A DNA stretch of 64,000 bases from an uncultured Candidatus Melainabacteria bacterium (GCA_934757245.1 CAKVLH010000005.1:62001-126000), one strand, 5' to 3'; counted from the first letter of the stretch, positions 35,037 to 43,603 are shown. The notes: generated from the sequence alone by a model not told the origin. Numbers and translations: made by a program.

Positions 35037-36005
35037 CTAATTCATTGAAAAAACTAAACCCAAAACTAATAAGATCGTATAATATATTGCCAAATTTCTA
35101 GATTGAAACATTCTAGTCATAAAACTTGGCGCGCCACGCATATTTTCCATTGGAAAATGAAACCATTTGTGTTTAGGTATAGATTCTGAATTTGTCGTAT
35201 ATTCAATCATTGATTGGTACAAATCTATAGCAAGCGGTATTGTAAACCAAGTAAGCAAAACTTGCCAATCTGCAATATCTAGCAAGCATAAGAGAATTGG
35301 TGCTAAATATGCTACAATAAGCAAATATTTTAAAACAACTAACGAATCAAGTGGAGAATCAAATGAGTTTGCAATTGTATTATGTCCTTCATTTACGTCA
35401 AATTGATAATCCATTACTGTATGAATATAAAGCAAAATTACTGTTACAATTGCAGTCGGGATTGATAAAACAAAAACTTCCCAAGAATATGTTTTTGTCA
35501 TAACATAATAAATTCCGCCAAAAAGTGCCGGCCCGTAAGTAGTAGCAATTGCAATTTCAGAAAGTTTGATTTTTGATAAGAATGAATATGAAATTGCGAT
35601 TAAACCACCAATTAAAGCATAATAAAAAACTCCAATTCCACATTTGAAGTAAAAAAATACTCCGATTGTCAATGCTATTAAAAGATATATTAAAGAAAGG
35701 ATTAAAATATCTCTTTCTTTTACTCTACCGGAAACTAAATATCTACATTTCGTTTTTTGTGAGTTTTTGAGATATTCTTTTTTATCAAAATCAACTTGTT
35801 TGATTAAAGTTTTATAATCGAAATAATCGTCCAGAATATTTGCCGCCAAATGAACCAATGACACTGCTATAAGTGCGACTATTCCATATTTAACGTTTCC
35901 GGCTGCTAGAGTAGAATATGTAAATATGACAAGCCAAGACATAATTGTCATTGGGAGTGCAAAAATTCTGGAACATTCAAATATTGTTGATAATTTATTA
36001 AGCAT
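35037..36005 (-). CDS. UbiA family prenyltransferase (MenA-like)
   Basis: 322 residues with eight or nine hydrophobic helices. The first Asp-rich motif is AANILDDYFDYK near residue 60, and the second conserved loop is MDYQFDVNEGHNT near 220. These bind prenyl diphosphate and magnesium. Family members attach a polyprenyl chain to an aromatic or other acceptor in the membrane, as in menaquinone synthesis. Long loop 1 contains KTKCRYLVSGRVK, a basic stretch normal for the group. No quinone genes are adjacent, so the acceptor is uncertain. Monocistronic. Confidence 0.85.
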   Translation of the reverse strand: MLNKLSTIFECSRIFALPMTIMSWLVIFTYSTLAAGNVKYGIVALIAVSLVHLAANILDDYFDYKTLIKQVDFDKKEYLKNSQKTKCRYLVSGRVKERDILILSLIYLLIALTIGVFFYFKCGIGVFYYALIGGLIAISYSFLSKIKLSEIAIATTYGPALFGGIYYVMTKTYSWEVFVLSIPTAIVTVILLYIHTVMDYQFDVNEGHNTIANSFDSPLDSLVVLKYLLIVAYLAPILLCLLDIADWQVLLTWFTIPLAIDLYQSMIEYTTNSESIPKHKWFHFPMENMRGAPSFMTRMFQSRNLAIYYTILLVLGLVFSMN

Positions 36006-36085
36006 AAAATGATTCTAACATAAATCTTATCAATGGAAAACCGCTAATAGAATAATGATTTGTAAACAAATTTGAAGCTTTAAAC

Positions 36086-36262
36086 TTGACAGTATTATTG
36101 CAATTATGCTTAAATATAAACATAAATAGTATTAGATAGGTTAATCGTATCTAAACGGGTGCCAAGGGACACGATGACAGGCGGAAGTAAAATTAGAATA
36201 ATCTTGCGCTATGAAAATTGTCAAAATGCACTCTACGATTCCTCAAAAAGAAAGGAAATGCA
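36086..36262 (+). promoter_or_regulatory. Promoter and structured leader of rplU-rpmA
   Basis: A perfect TTGACA -35 box lies at 36086-36091 with AT-rich TTAAATA-type -10 candidates at 36110-36116. The leader that follows contains GGTGCCAAGGGACACGATGA and GGCGGAAG, much more structured than surrounding DNA, before the AAAGGAAA ribosome site. Ribosomal L21 operons often have such leader RNAs bound by their own product; that role is inferred here. Confidence 0.5.
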
Positions 36263-36613
36263 ATGTACGCAATAGTCGAAACAGGTGGTAAACAATACCA
36301 AGTTGAAGAAGGACGTTATGTAGACGTTGAATTATTAGGCGAAGAAAAAGACGCTAAAGTAGTTTTTGATAAAGTTGTTATGATTGTTAACGGCAAAAAA
36401 TCAAAAGTTGGTCAACCATACGTAGCTAACGCTAAGGTTGAAGGTACAATCGTAAAAAATGACAAAGCTAAAAAAGTTATCGTATACAAACAAAGACCTA
36501 AAAAAGGTTATAGAAAAAAACAAGGTCATAGACAAGGCTTTGCAAGAGTAATGATTAGCAAAATCAGAACAACAGCTTCTAAAGCAAAATCAGAAGCAAC
36601 TTCTGAAGAATAA
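36263..36613 (+). CDS. rplU: 50S ribosomal protein L21
   Basis: 116 residues from the ATG at 36263 (AAAGGAAATGCA upstream), starting MYAIVETGGKQYQVEEG, the L21 hallmark. The basic C-terminal region YKQRPKKGYRKKQGHRQGF is also diagnostic, followed by a short Ser/Ala/Glu tail. It binds 23S rRNA in the large subunit. First gene of rplU-rpmA. A longer upstream frame is rejected because it runs through the leader. Confidence 0.97.
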   Translation: MYAIVETGGKQYQVEEGRYVDVELLGEEKDAKVVFDKVVMIVNGKKSKVGQPYVANAKVEGTIVKNDKAKKVIVYKQRPKKGYRKKQGHRQGFARVMISKIRTTASKAKSEATSEE

Positions 36614-36711
36614 TCGGACTCGCACCCTTTCAAAATGGGTGTTTCAATAGAGGTTGATAAATAATTACAAACGTCAACCAATAAAAATAATATAATAAAA
36701 GGAGAATAAAA

Positions 36712-36966
36712 ATGGCACATAAGAAAGGTATGGGTTCCACCCGTAACGGTCGTGATTCCGAAGCGAAGCGATTAGGCGTTAAAAAATTTGGTGGAGAAAT
36801 TGTTAAAGCCGGTAATATCCTTGTTCGCCAAAGAGGAACAAAAGTTCACCCTGGTAACAATGTAGGTATCGGTTCAGATGATACTTTGTTCGCTTTAATT
36901 GACGGACAAGTTAAATTTGAAGCTCACAGACGCGATAGAAAACAAGTTAGTGTTTACGCTGTGTAG
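36712..36966 (+). CDS. rpmA: 50S ribosomal protein L27
   Basis: 84 residues with the L27 signature ([20 protein letters not shown], then [19 protein letters not shown]). The protein begins AHKKG directly, so there is no cleavable N-terminal extension of the Firmicutes type. Its N-terminus reaches the peptidyl transferase centre. Strong AAAAGGAG site, 98 bases after rplU. Confidence 0.98.
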   Translation: MAHKKGMGSTRNGRDSEAKRLGVKKFGGEIVKAGNILVRQRGTKVHPGNNVGIGSDDTLFALIDGQVKFEAHRRDRKQVSVYAV

Positions 36967-36980
36967 TTAAAATTAAATTT

Positions 36981-37022
36981 AAAAATGGAGCTTTTCATGC
37001 ATGAAAAGCTCCATTTTTTTTA
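36981..37022 (+). terminator. Terminator of rplU-rpmA
   Basis: A fully palindromic 18-bp stem (36981-36998 with 37001-37018), built on ATGGAGCTTTTCAT, is followed by a run of T. It starts 15 bases past the rpmA stop. Confidence 0.92.
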
Positions 37023-37104
37023 TAAAAAACTAGCAAAAAAAATTTTTACCGGTTTTATAAAAACAACAGAGTTAAAACAAAGTTAAGCAAAAAAGGAGAT
37101 TCTC

Positions 37105-37395
37105 ATGAATGTAAACAATGTTTCACCAATTTCTTGCAAAGCAAATGCTTCTAAATTTGCTAAACAATTTAATATTCCAATGAAAGACGGTTCTGAAACT
37201 ATTATGAAATTAACGGACAATTCTATAGATTGCTTGATGCATAAAGAAAGACGAGTTTTGGGCGGATATGGTCATAAAGCTCCAAATGGAATTGTTGTAG
37301 ATGAAGTTTTAGATGTTTATAAAAATTCATTGGCTAACAATATTAAAGAAGGTTTTGATTTCTTAAAAGAATTGTTGAATGCACTTTCCAAGTAA
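37105..37395 (+). CDS. Small hypothetical protein with PISCKAN N-terminus
   Basis: 96 residues, preceded by AAAAAAGGAG. The N-terminus MNVNNVSPISCKANASKF resembles the SFKA-type start of other lineage proteins in this window. The body is soluble and mixed alpha/beta, ending in a helix (KEGFDFLKELLNALSK). No domain is recognised. It stands alone between the ribosomal operon and the methyltransferase. Confidence 0.7.
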   Translation: MNVNNVSPISCKANASKFAKQFNIPMKDGSETIMKLTDNSIDCLMHKERRVLGGYGHKAPNGIVVDEVLDVYKNSLANNIKEGFDFLKELLNALSK

Positions 37396-37452
37396 TTGCC
37401 CTAAAATGCAAATTATAGTATAATTTTCTGGTACGGTTACAAGGAAGATTAT

Positions 37453-38319
37453 ATGAGTGAGATTTGCAAAAATTGGACGCAATGGCTTAAACAAAATCGT
37501 TTTGCCGGCTTAACTCCTGAGATGCAAGAGCAAACTATGCGTTGGCTTGAAGCTGTTAGGGATGTTATTATGGTTTATGCAGAAATTAAACCTTATGACG
37601 TTGTGCTAGATATAGGAACCGGCACCGGACTCTTGGCGTTCAAAGCTTTAGAACTGCAAAACTGCGCAGGTAAGGTTATTTTTTCAGATTTATTCCAAGA
37701 TTGTTTGGATGATTGCAAGCAGATTCTTGATGATGCCGGAATTACGACCGGTTACGAATTCTTGCAATGTCCGGTTGAGCATATTGCACTTCCGGAAAGT
37801 ACCGTACACAAAGCACTTATGCGTTCTGTGCTTGTTCACGTTGTAAATAAGCAACCTGCAATAAGTGAAGTATACAGAGTTTTAAAACCGGGTGGAAAAT
37901 TGTGTGCGTTTGAACCTATAATTCGTTCAAACACTCGTTATTGGGAAATTCTAGACCCAATGTATATAGAAAAATATGAAGATTTCAAGAGGGTGGAAAA
38001 TGAAATTATGGACAATCCGCTTGATTCACTTTGTAATTTTGATGAAGATACTTTAAAAATGAATTTGGAAATTGCAGGATTTTCAATTCCGGAAGTTAAG
38101 TTACAAGAAGTTCGTTCAAAATACGTAGTTCAGCCGAATATGGTTAAAGAGTGGTTTGTAAATCCGCCATCACCTAACCAACCTTCGACAAAAGAAAGGT
38201 ACTTAAAGTATTTTGACGAAAAAACCGTAGATAAATTTATGCAAGATGTTCAAAACTACTTGACAGGACGTGAGATTAGTTTGAAAACAAATGCAGTGTT
38301 TATTAATGCAACGAAATAG
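37453..38319 (+). CDS. SAM-dependent class I methyltransferase
   Basis: 288 residues with an AAGGAAG site. The SAM-binding motif I is VLDIGTGTGLLAFKA near residue 48, an acidic residue follows in FSDLFQDCL, and motif IV/VI is VLKPGGKLCAFEPI. The C-terminal half is helical and specific to the subfamily. It resembles UbiE/arsenite-type small-molecule methyltransferases; the acceptor is unknown. Adjacent palindromic DNA follows its stop directly. Confidence 0.83.
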   Translation: MSEICKNWTQWLKQNRFAGLTPEMQEQTMRWLEAVRDVIMVYAEIKPYDVVLDIGTGTGLLAFKALELQNCAGKVIFSDLFQDCLDDCKQILDDAGITTGYEFLQCPVEHIALPESTVHKALMRSVLVHVVNKQPAISEVYRVLKPGGKLCAFEPIIRSNTRYWEILDPMYIEKYEDFKRVENEIMDNPLDSLCNFDEDTLKMNLEIAGFSIPEVKLQEVRSKYVVQPNMVKEWFVNPPSPNQPSTKERYLKYFDEKTVDKFMQDVQNYLTGREISLKTNAVFINATK

Positions 38320-38324
38320 AAAGG

Positions 38325-38464
38325 ATGGGAATAAGGTAATAGGGTAATAAGGGAATAAGTGATTTTAAAAGATATTTTTAATAAAAATACATTTATTTTG
38401 CGCATACATAGATAATAAATTTAAAACCTCTTATTCCCTCATTGCCTTATTCCCCTATTCCCTT
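38325..38464. repeat. MITE-like element, copy B
   Basis: The left arm (about 38327-38359, GGGAATAAGGTAATAGGGTA) mirrors the right arm (about 38430-38464, ending CTATTCCCTT). The arms match those of the element at 16049-16207, while the AT-rich core differs. It starts five bases after the methyltransferase stop and ends 11 bases before the kdsB start, so it has replaced the normal kdsB upstream region. Confidence 0.7.
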
Positions 38465-38475
38465 AAGAAACAACA

Positions 38476-39228
38476 ATGACAACACAAAACGAAACAGCAA
38501 TAATAATTCCGGCACGTTACGGCTCATCCAGACTTGAAGGCAAACCGTTACTAAAGGCAAACAATAAACCTATCATTCAATGGGTTTGGGAAAAAGCAAA
38601 ATCTTGCCCGATGGTTGATAGAGTAATTGTAGCAACCGATGATGATAGAATTTATAACGCTTGTAAAGAATTCAGAGCAGAAGTCGAAATGACTTCAACC
38701 GAACATAAAAGCGGAAGTGATAGAATTGCAGAAGTTGCAGAGCGCCATCCTGAAATTGGCTACATTATTAATTTACAAGGCGATGAACCATTAATAGAAC
38801 AAGCAAACATAGAACTTGTCATTAAAGGTGTAAAAGAAGATGCTAATGCAGACATTTCAACGCTGGTAAGAGAAATTAAAGACGCTGACGAAGTTAATAA
38901 TCCAAACCTTGTAAAATGCGTTTTCGACTTTAACAATTATGCAATGTATTTTTCTCGCTCAAAAATACCTTATGAAAGAGCTGAAAACAACGGTAGTTGG
39001 AAATTTTACGGTCATTTAGGAATTTACGGTTATAAACGTGAAGCATTATTTAAGATGACAAAATTACCTCAAGCACCTTATGAAATGGCAGAAAAACTTG
39101 AGCAATTAAGGGCTTTACAAAACGGTATGAAAATCAAAGTTGCAGTCGTTGACAATGTTCCTGTCGGAATTGATACCGCTGAAGATTTTGAAAAGTTTAG
39201 GAAAATGGTAGAAAAAGGATGTGAATAG
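38476..39228 (+). CDS. kdsB: 3-deoxy-manno-octulosonate cytidylyltransferase (CMP-Kdo synthetase)
   Basis: 250 residues, full length. Motifs: IIPARYGSSRLEGKPL for CTP binding, VATDDDRIY, EMTSTEHKSGSDRIAEV, INLQGDEPLI and GHLGIYGYKREAL. It activates Kdo with CTP for addition to lipid A. The ribosome site is weak because a palindromic element abuts the start. Next gene is lpxK, another lipid A step. Confidence 0.95.
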   Translation: MTTQNETAIIIPARYGSSRLEGKPLLKANNKPIIQWVWEKAKSCPMVDRVIVATDDDRIYNACKEFRAEVEMTSTEHKSGSDRIAEVAERHPEIGYIINLQGDEPLIEQANIELVIKGVKEDANADISTLVREIKDADEVNNPNLVKCVFDFNNYAMYFSRSKIPYERAENNGSWKFYGHLGIYGYKREALFKMTKLPQAPYEMAEKLEQLRALQNGMKIKVAVVDNVPVGIDTAEDFEKFRKMVEKGCE

Positions 39229-39251
39229 ACTAGTAGTTGGATAAGATTATT

Positions 39252-39405
39252 AGTTGACAGTTGAAAGTGGAAAGTTGACAGTTGTATTAAACTTTTCAAA
39301 TATTACATAAGTTCAATATTAAACATATTTAAATTTAAAAATTGTAGGGTGCAATTTTTTGCACCATATAAATAACTTTCCACTTTCCACTTTCAACTGT
39401 CAACT
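39252..39405. repeat. Palindromic element with 32-bp terminal arms and a nested REP
   Basis: The left arm 39252-39283 (AGTTGACAGTTGAAAGTGGA...) is the reverse complement of the right arm 39374-39405, almost exactly. Arms consist of repeated GTTGACAGTTG / GAAAGTGG words. A GTAG-headed REP (39344-39365, GTAGGGTGCAATTTTTTGCA) lies inside; its twin is at 15388-15408. No gene is present. It fills the gap between kdsB and lpxK. Confidence 0.75.
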
Positions 39406-39447
39406 CAAAACATTTTATATAACATTCACCTATTCACTTTAAAATGA

Positions 39448-40512
39448 ATGAACATCAAAACACAAATAACAAAACTACATTACACAAAAGACGCACGTGG
39501 TGCGTTGTTTAACTTGCTTAAATTCTGCTCTATTTTTTACGGAATAGGAAGCGGATTTAAGAATTATTTATACGACAAAAATATTCTTAAACCTAAAAGA
39601 GTTGACGCATTTGTAATTTCTATCGGGAATTTTACAACCGGCGGGGTTGGAAAAACTCCTGTTGTTGCAGAAATCGCAAAATATTTTGTCGAAAAAGGTG
39701 AAAGAGTTGCAATAGTTTCTCGCGGATATGGTGGAAAACTCGATAACAAAAAGGTTAACGTGATTTCTGACGGAATAAATCTTTATTACAAAGCTGATAT
39801 GGCGGGCGATGAACCGTATTGGCTTGCCGTAAATCTTAATATGTGTGCAGTTTTAACTTGTTCTAACAGAGTGAAAGCTGCTGAATATGCAATAAAAGAA
39901 CTCGGCGTTACTAAAATAATTCTTGATGACGGTTTTCAACATAGAAAAATGGCAAGAGATTTAAACGTTGTCCTTGTCGATTCAGAAAAAATGTTTGGTA
40001 ACGAAAATTTGCTTCCGGCAGGACCTCTAAGAGAAGGAATGGAAGGATTTAACCGAGTTAATAAACTTATAGTTGTAAGTAAAAACATTGACCACACAAG
40101 AGCTGAAAAAATCGCAAGAATTTTGGATAAAAAGTTTATGAAGGGAAAGACCCCACCCCCTAACCCCCTCCCTCAAGGGGCGGGGGCAACCACGCTTCTT
40201 TGCAAAGTCGAACCTGATTATTGTTACAATATAATTTCCGGTGTGCATTTACCTAAAGGAGAGAAAGTCACTGCGCTTTCTGCAATTGGACAGCCTGAAC
40301 AATTTTATAAATTCTTAGAAAAAGATTATAATATTAAAAACAAAATAACTTTTGACGATCATCACCAATATATGTCAGAAGATATTGAAAATATTGAAGG
40401 CACGATTGTAACAACAGAAAAAGATGCTGTGAAACTTGCACTTTTAGGTAAAGATAATATTTTTGCATTGAAACTGAAAACTGTGCTTGATGTGGATAAA
40501 CTTTTATCATAA
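39448..40512 (+). CDS. lpxK: Tetraacyldisaccharide 4'-kinase LpxK with repeat-derived insert
   Basis: 354 residues. The P-loop is GNFTTGGVGKTP near residue 57, followed by VSRGYGGK, DDGFQHRKMARDL and a Mg-binding TTEKDAVKL near the end. LpxK phosphorylates lipid A disaccharide at the inner membrane. Residues about 232-250 read KTPPPNPLPQGAGATT, encoded by a GC-rich palindrome unlike the rest of the gene, inserted in frame between conserved blocks. The start has no good ribosome site. The kinase motifs are intact, so the insert is probably tolerated. Confidence 0.92.
   Translation: MNIKTQITKLHYTKDARGALFNLLKFCSIFYGIGSGFKNYLYDKNILKPKRVDAFVISIGNFTTGGVGKTPVVAEIAKYFVEKGERVAIVSRGYGGKLDNKKVNVISDGINLYYKADMAGDEPYWLAVNLNMCAVLTCSNRVKAAEYAIKELGVTKIILDDGFQHRKMARDLNVVLVDSEKMFGNENLLPAGPLREGMEGFNRVNKLIVVSKNIDHTRAEKIARILDKKFMKGKTPPPNPLPQGAGATTLLCKVEPDYCYNIISGVHLPKGEKVTALSAIGQPEQFYKFLEKDYNIKNKITFDDHHQYMSEDIENIEGTIVTTEKDAVKLALLGKDNIFALKLKTVLDVDKLLS
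40149..40190. repeat. GC-rich palindromic repeat inserted in lpxK
   Basis: The DNA CCCCACCCCCTAACCCCCTC followed by CAAGGGGCGGGGG is a C-run/G-run palindrome, strongly GC-rich in an AT-rich genome. It encodes PPPNPLPQGAG in frame. Its length and in-frame position resemble palindromic elements known to enter coding regions, such as those in Rickettsia. Confidence 0.75.
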
Positions 40513-40529
40513 AAATTAAAAGCATAAAA

Positions 40530-40560
40530 AAAACCACTCGGTGTGTGTCGAGTGGGTTTT
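40530..40560 (+). terminator. Terminator of lpxK
   Basis: A stem of AAACCACTCG with CGAGTGGGTTT around an eight-base GT-rich loop is followed by TTTTGTTTT. It begins 18 bases after the stop codon. Confidence 0.8.
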
Positions 40561-40611
40561 GTTTTCTGCATCCTAATGGTCTTTTTTAGTGTTTATTATC
40601 TAGGAGTTTAT

Positions 40612-40731
40612 ATGATTTTTGGGGTTTATATATTTTCTATTCTTTTGCTATTTAGTGTTTCGGCTACACTTAAAGTGTGTATTTATATTATGGCACATAA
40701 GAATTTAATGTCAAGCAAGTTCTTTAATTAA
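40612..40731 (+). CDS. 39-residue hydrophobic protein
   Basis: An ATG at 40612 follows TAGGAGTTTAT. The peptide MIFGVYIFSILLLFSVSATL continues with a second hydrophobic part and a basic end (AHKNLMSSKFFN). A single membrane helix with a polar tail. It may be a real microprotein or chance; the ribosome site favours the first. The rest of 40732-40849 shows nothing. Confidence 0.4.
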   Translation: MIFGVYIFSILLLFSVSATLKVCIYIMAHKNLMSSKFFN

Positions 40732-40849
40732 TTTTATTAAATTAATATAAAGAGTTAAAAGCCTTGCGATTACATAGTTTACGTAAGTTTACAAAACTTA
40801 ATATAATTAAAAAAGTGTGCCTCTAAAATATTAATTGTACTTTGTACGC

Positions 40850-41227
40850 TTATTTTAAAATTTCTTGATAAGCCGATAGGCATTTTAGCGCAGTAGATTT
40901 TGGAATGCAGTTAACTTCTAGGTTATCTGCGATGTGGCGAATGTTATATGCTGCTGAAATCATTACAATTTTCGTAGAGTTGTATCGGTTGAATGTTTTA
41001 ATTTGTTCAACAAGCCATTCTCCAGCGTATTTTGGCGAATAACTATCTTCCATTTGCAAATCCGTTAGAATTATATCATAAGGTTTTGCTTGCAAAAGAA
41101 AATCGTATGCCATTGTTGCGCTTTCAGCTGTATCAATGTTAACATCATTTCCAAAAAGTTCGTACATGACGTTAGTGTTAAAATCACGCCAGCCTTTTAC
41201 ATCATCAACAATCAAAATGTTTTTCAT
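40850..41227 (-). CDS. Stand-alone response regulator receiver protein
   Basis: 125 residues, only a receiver domain. Acidic pocket D8/D9, phosphorylation site D56 in ILTDLQMED, and K110 in CIPKS are all present. No output domain follows. Its ATG overlaps the chorismate mutase stop by four bases, and it ends the operon started by the histidine kinase at 43471, its likely partner. It could act by protein contact, like CheY or Spo0F. Confidence 0.9.
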   Translation of the reverse strand: MKNILIVDDVKGWRDFNTNVMYELFGNDVNIDTAESATMAYDFLLQAKPYDIILTDLQMEDSYSPKYAGEWLVEQIKTFNRYNSTKIVMISAAYNIRHIADNLEVNCIPKSTALKCLSAYQEILK

Positions 41228-41574
41228 TTTCTTAAAACTTCAGCTCCATCTAAATAAACAAATTCAGGTGTAAATGTATCGCCACAATTAACGACAATTA
41301 AAACTCTTAAACATTTTTGTAATGAATTTGGAACATCAAGTTCATGAAAACACATCATTGGAACATCTTTCCATTTCAAATTGATTCGTGCATATTTAGC
41401 CGGAAAATCCGCGTTTAAATCATTTGTAAGCGTAAAAATAACGTGTGAAATCATATCTGTTTCAATTTTGTTTTTACACATCATTTCTTGTAATAATTTT
41501 ATTGTAGCTGCGCCAATTGCTTCTGAACTGTTTTCTGCAACTGTAATTGCGCCTCTTATACCTTTTGATATCAT
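41224..41574 (-). CDS. aroH: Chorismate mutase, AroH type
   Basis: 116 residues, the typical monofunctional AroH length. It shows GIRGAITVAENSSEAI at the start, FTLTNDLNADFPAKYAR in the middle and the conserved RVLIVVN near residue 92. The Arg residues for chorismate binding (Arg in GIRGA and RVL) are present. It converts chorismate to prephenate for Phe and Tyr. Unusually, it sits between a Nudix hydrolase and a response regulator in one operon; no other aromatic pathway gene is nearby. Confidence 0.92.
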   Translation of the reverse strand: MISKGIRGAITVAENSSEAIGAATIKLLQEMMCKNKIETDMISHVIFTLTNDLNADFPAKYARINLKWKDVPMMCFHELDVPNSLQKCLRVLIVVNCGDTFTPEFVYLDGAEVLRK

Positions 41575-41576
41575 AA

Positions 41577-42122
41577 TTAATTCTCCTCATTCAAATAAAA
41601 TAAAGCTGCAAGAGTTGAAGCGGTAAGTGCAATACCATTTTCTTCCAGCTCTCTAAGCCATTTATAAACATTTTTTCTATCAACTAAAATTCTATCAACA
41701 ATCACTCCGCCATCGCTTACCGGTTGTGCAGAAAGCTTGTATTCGTTAATGTAGGCAATTGCGATTGTTACAGTTTCTGAAACACATCCAGGAGAACTTG
41801 CAACTTTGCGTGATTTAATATCGATTCTATCTGCAATTAAACCTGCTTCTTCCAATAATTCGGCTTTTATTGCGTCTTCTACAGTTTCTCCAACTCTTTC
41901 ATCACCTACAAGACCTGCCGGAAGTGCAATAGAATATTCTGCAATGCCTTCTGCTACAAGTGGCGGACGTTGTTCTTTAAGAAACAAAATTTTGTTATTA
42001 GCGATTATTGGTAGAATCACAACAACATCTTTTGCATTAGGTCTGTGTGCGTAAACCCAATCTTTGCCAGATTTAGACGGTGTACTTTTTAATTGTAAAA
42101 ATTTTGTATCATATAATATCAT
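41577..42122 (-). CDS. Nudix hydrolase (ADP-ribose pyrophosphatase-like)
   Basis: 181 residues. The Nudix box spans residues 73-95: G73, E79, E88, E91, E92 and G94 are present, but the usual Arg before E88 is Ala87. The domain context (YAHRPNAKDVVVILPI, LKEQRPP, SIALPAG) is that of ADP-sugar pyrophosphatases. It probably hydrolyses ADP-ribose or a related nucleotide sugar. Second gene of the kinase operon, two bases after the histidine kinase and two before aroH. Confidence 0.88.
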   Translation of the reverse strand: MILYDTKFLQLKSTPSKSGKDWVYAHRPNAKDVVVILPIIANNKILFLKEQRPPLVAEGIAEYSIALPAGLVGDERVGETVEDAIKAELLEEAGLIADRIDIKSRKVASSPGCVSETVTIAIAYINEYKLSAQPVSDGGVIVDRILVDRKNVYKWLRELEENGIALTASTLAALFYLNEEN

Positions 42123-42124
42123 AA

Positions 42125-43471
42125 TTATTCACCATAATGTAAATTTGTATTAATTACAGCCGGAAGTTTTATTGTAAACTCTGTATACTCGCCTTCTTCG
42201 CTTTCTACAGATAAATCTCCACCATGCGATTTAACTATCTGTAGTGCCAAATATAAGCCAAGTCCGGTACCGATTTTGCGGAATTTTTTTGCCGCAGAAA
42301 AATATTTGTTGAAAATCTTATCAATGTCAGTTTTGGAAATTCCTGCGCCAAAATCTTTAACTTTTATTACTATGAATTTTGGTATTTCACCTATTGTAAT
42401 GTCAATTGGCGAATGAGCTTCACCGTATGATATGGCATTTTGAATAAGATTTTTAATAACTCTTTTTAATTGCATTTTGTCTGCAATTACGCAAATATCA
42501 CGATTTGTGTCAAAATTAAGCGGATTGCCGGTTTTATTTGCTATTGGACGCATTTCTTCAATAATTTCTTCAATAAACGGTTTAAGCTTAACATTTTCTT
42601 TGTACAAGCGAACATTGCCATCTTTTACCTTGTATGTTTCAAGTACAATTTGCACTAAATCAAGAAGTTCTTTATTTGAAGCTTGCATATTTTTTAGTGC
42701 AAATTCCTGTTTATCAGAAATAGGACCGAAATTCTGATTTAAAAACAGTTCAAGCATGTTTGTTTCAGCAATAATCGGAACTTTCAAATCATGAGTTAAA
42801 GTTGCTACAAAGTCTTCTTTAAGGCTTTCTAATTCTCTTTGATTGGTAACATTTTTTATAATTACAATAAACCTGCGTTTTTTATCTTCCAGTTTTAATT
42901 CCATAGAACTTGCGATAAAATTTGATGCTCTGTCATTTTCGATTGATATATCATCTTCATTAAGAGTTTGTAAATTTTTGTTTTTTTCAACTTGTACAAA
43001 ATCTGCTAAAGAAGCTCCAATTAAGTCTTTACCTTGAACATTAAACCATTCGCAGATTTTAGGTGTAGCTCTTAATATATTGTAATCTTCGTCAATTACG
43101 ATTAATCCATCTGAAAGCGAATTGATAACTGCTTCTAAGAATTTATTTTGCCTATGTAGCTCTGTTTGATATTCTGTAATCATTTTTTCTCTGTCATAAA
43201 GCGTTTCAATCATTCGGTTAATACTTTCAGCAAGCGGTTCTGTACTTGGCAAATCCATTTTTTCCACTTTTTTAGATAAATCACCGTAACGAACAGAGTT
43301 AACTGTTTTGGTAATAACTCCGAAATAGTCATTGATTTTTGACCATTTTTTTCTTGCTTGTCTTGCAAAAATGAATAAAAAAATCAGTGTCCCAAGAACA
43401 AAAATATTCAATACATGAATACAAAAAGCACTTTTGTCTGCAAGGTAAAAATTCAATATTTCCATTAGCAT
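42125..43471 (-). CDS. Sensor histidine kinase with PAS domain
   Basis: 448 residues. A membrane helix (about 17-36) is followed by a HAMP-like stretch, a PAS domain (about 105-210; SLSDGLIVIDEDYNILRAT), the HisKA H-box (ATLTHDLKVPIIAE, His near 227) and an HATPase domain with N box (NLIQNAISYG), G1 (VKDFGAGI) and G2 (GTGLGLYLAL). Only one clear membrane helix, so no periplasmic sensing loop; sensing may be internal through PAS. It leads an operon with Nudix, aroH and a receiver protein. Confidence 0.92.
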   Translation of the reverse strand: MLMEILNFYLADKSAFCIHVLNIFVLGTLIFLFIFARQARKKWSKINDYFGVITKTVNSVRYGDLSKKVEKMDLPSTEPLAESINRMIETLYDREKMITEYQTELHRQNKFLEAVINSLSDGLIVIDEDYNILRATPKICEWFNVQGKDLIGASLADFVQVEKNKNLQTLNEDDISIENDRASNFIASSMELKLEDKKRRFIVIIKNVTNQRELESLKEDFVATLTHDLKVPIIAETNMLELFLNQNFGPISDKQEFALKNMQASNKELLDLVQIVLETYKVKDGNVRLYKENVKLKPFIEEIIEEMRPIANKTGNPLNFDTNRDICVIADKMQLKRVIKNLIQNAISYGEAHSPIDITIGEIPKFIVIKVKDFGAGISKTDIDKIFNKYFSAAKKFRKIGTGLGLYLALQIVKSHGGDLSVESEEGEYTEFTIKLPAVINTNLHYGE

Positions 43472-43603
43472 GCCATACTTGTCCTATTTTTATATTTTAT
43501 GATACAATTATAGCAGAAAAGGAGTATAAGGGAGAAGGATATTTTAAACGGGGTTTTCTTGTTTGATTTGAGCCTAAAACCTTAAGAAAAGTCGGATTTA
43601 TTG

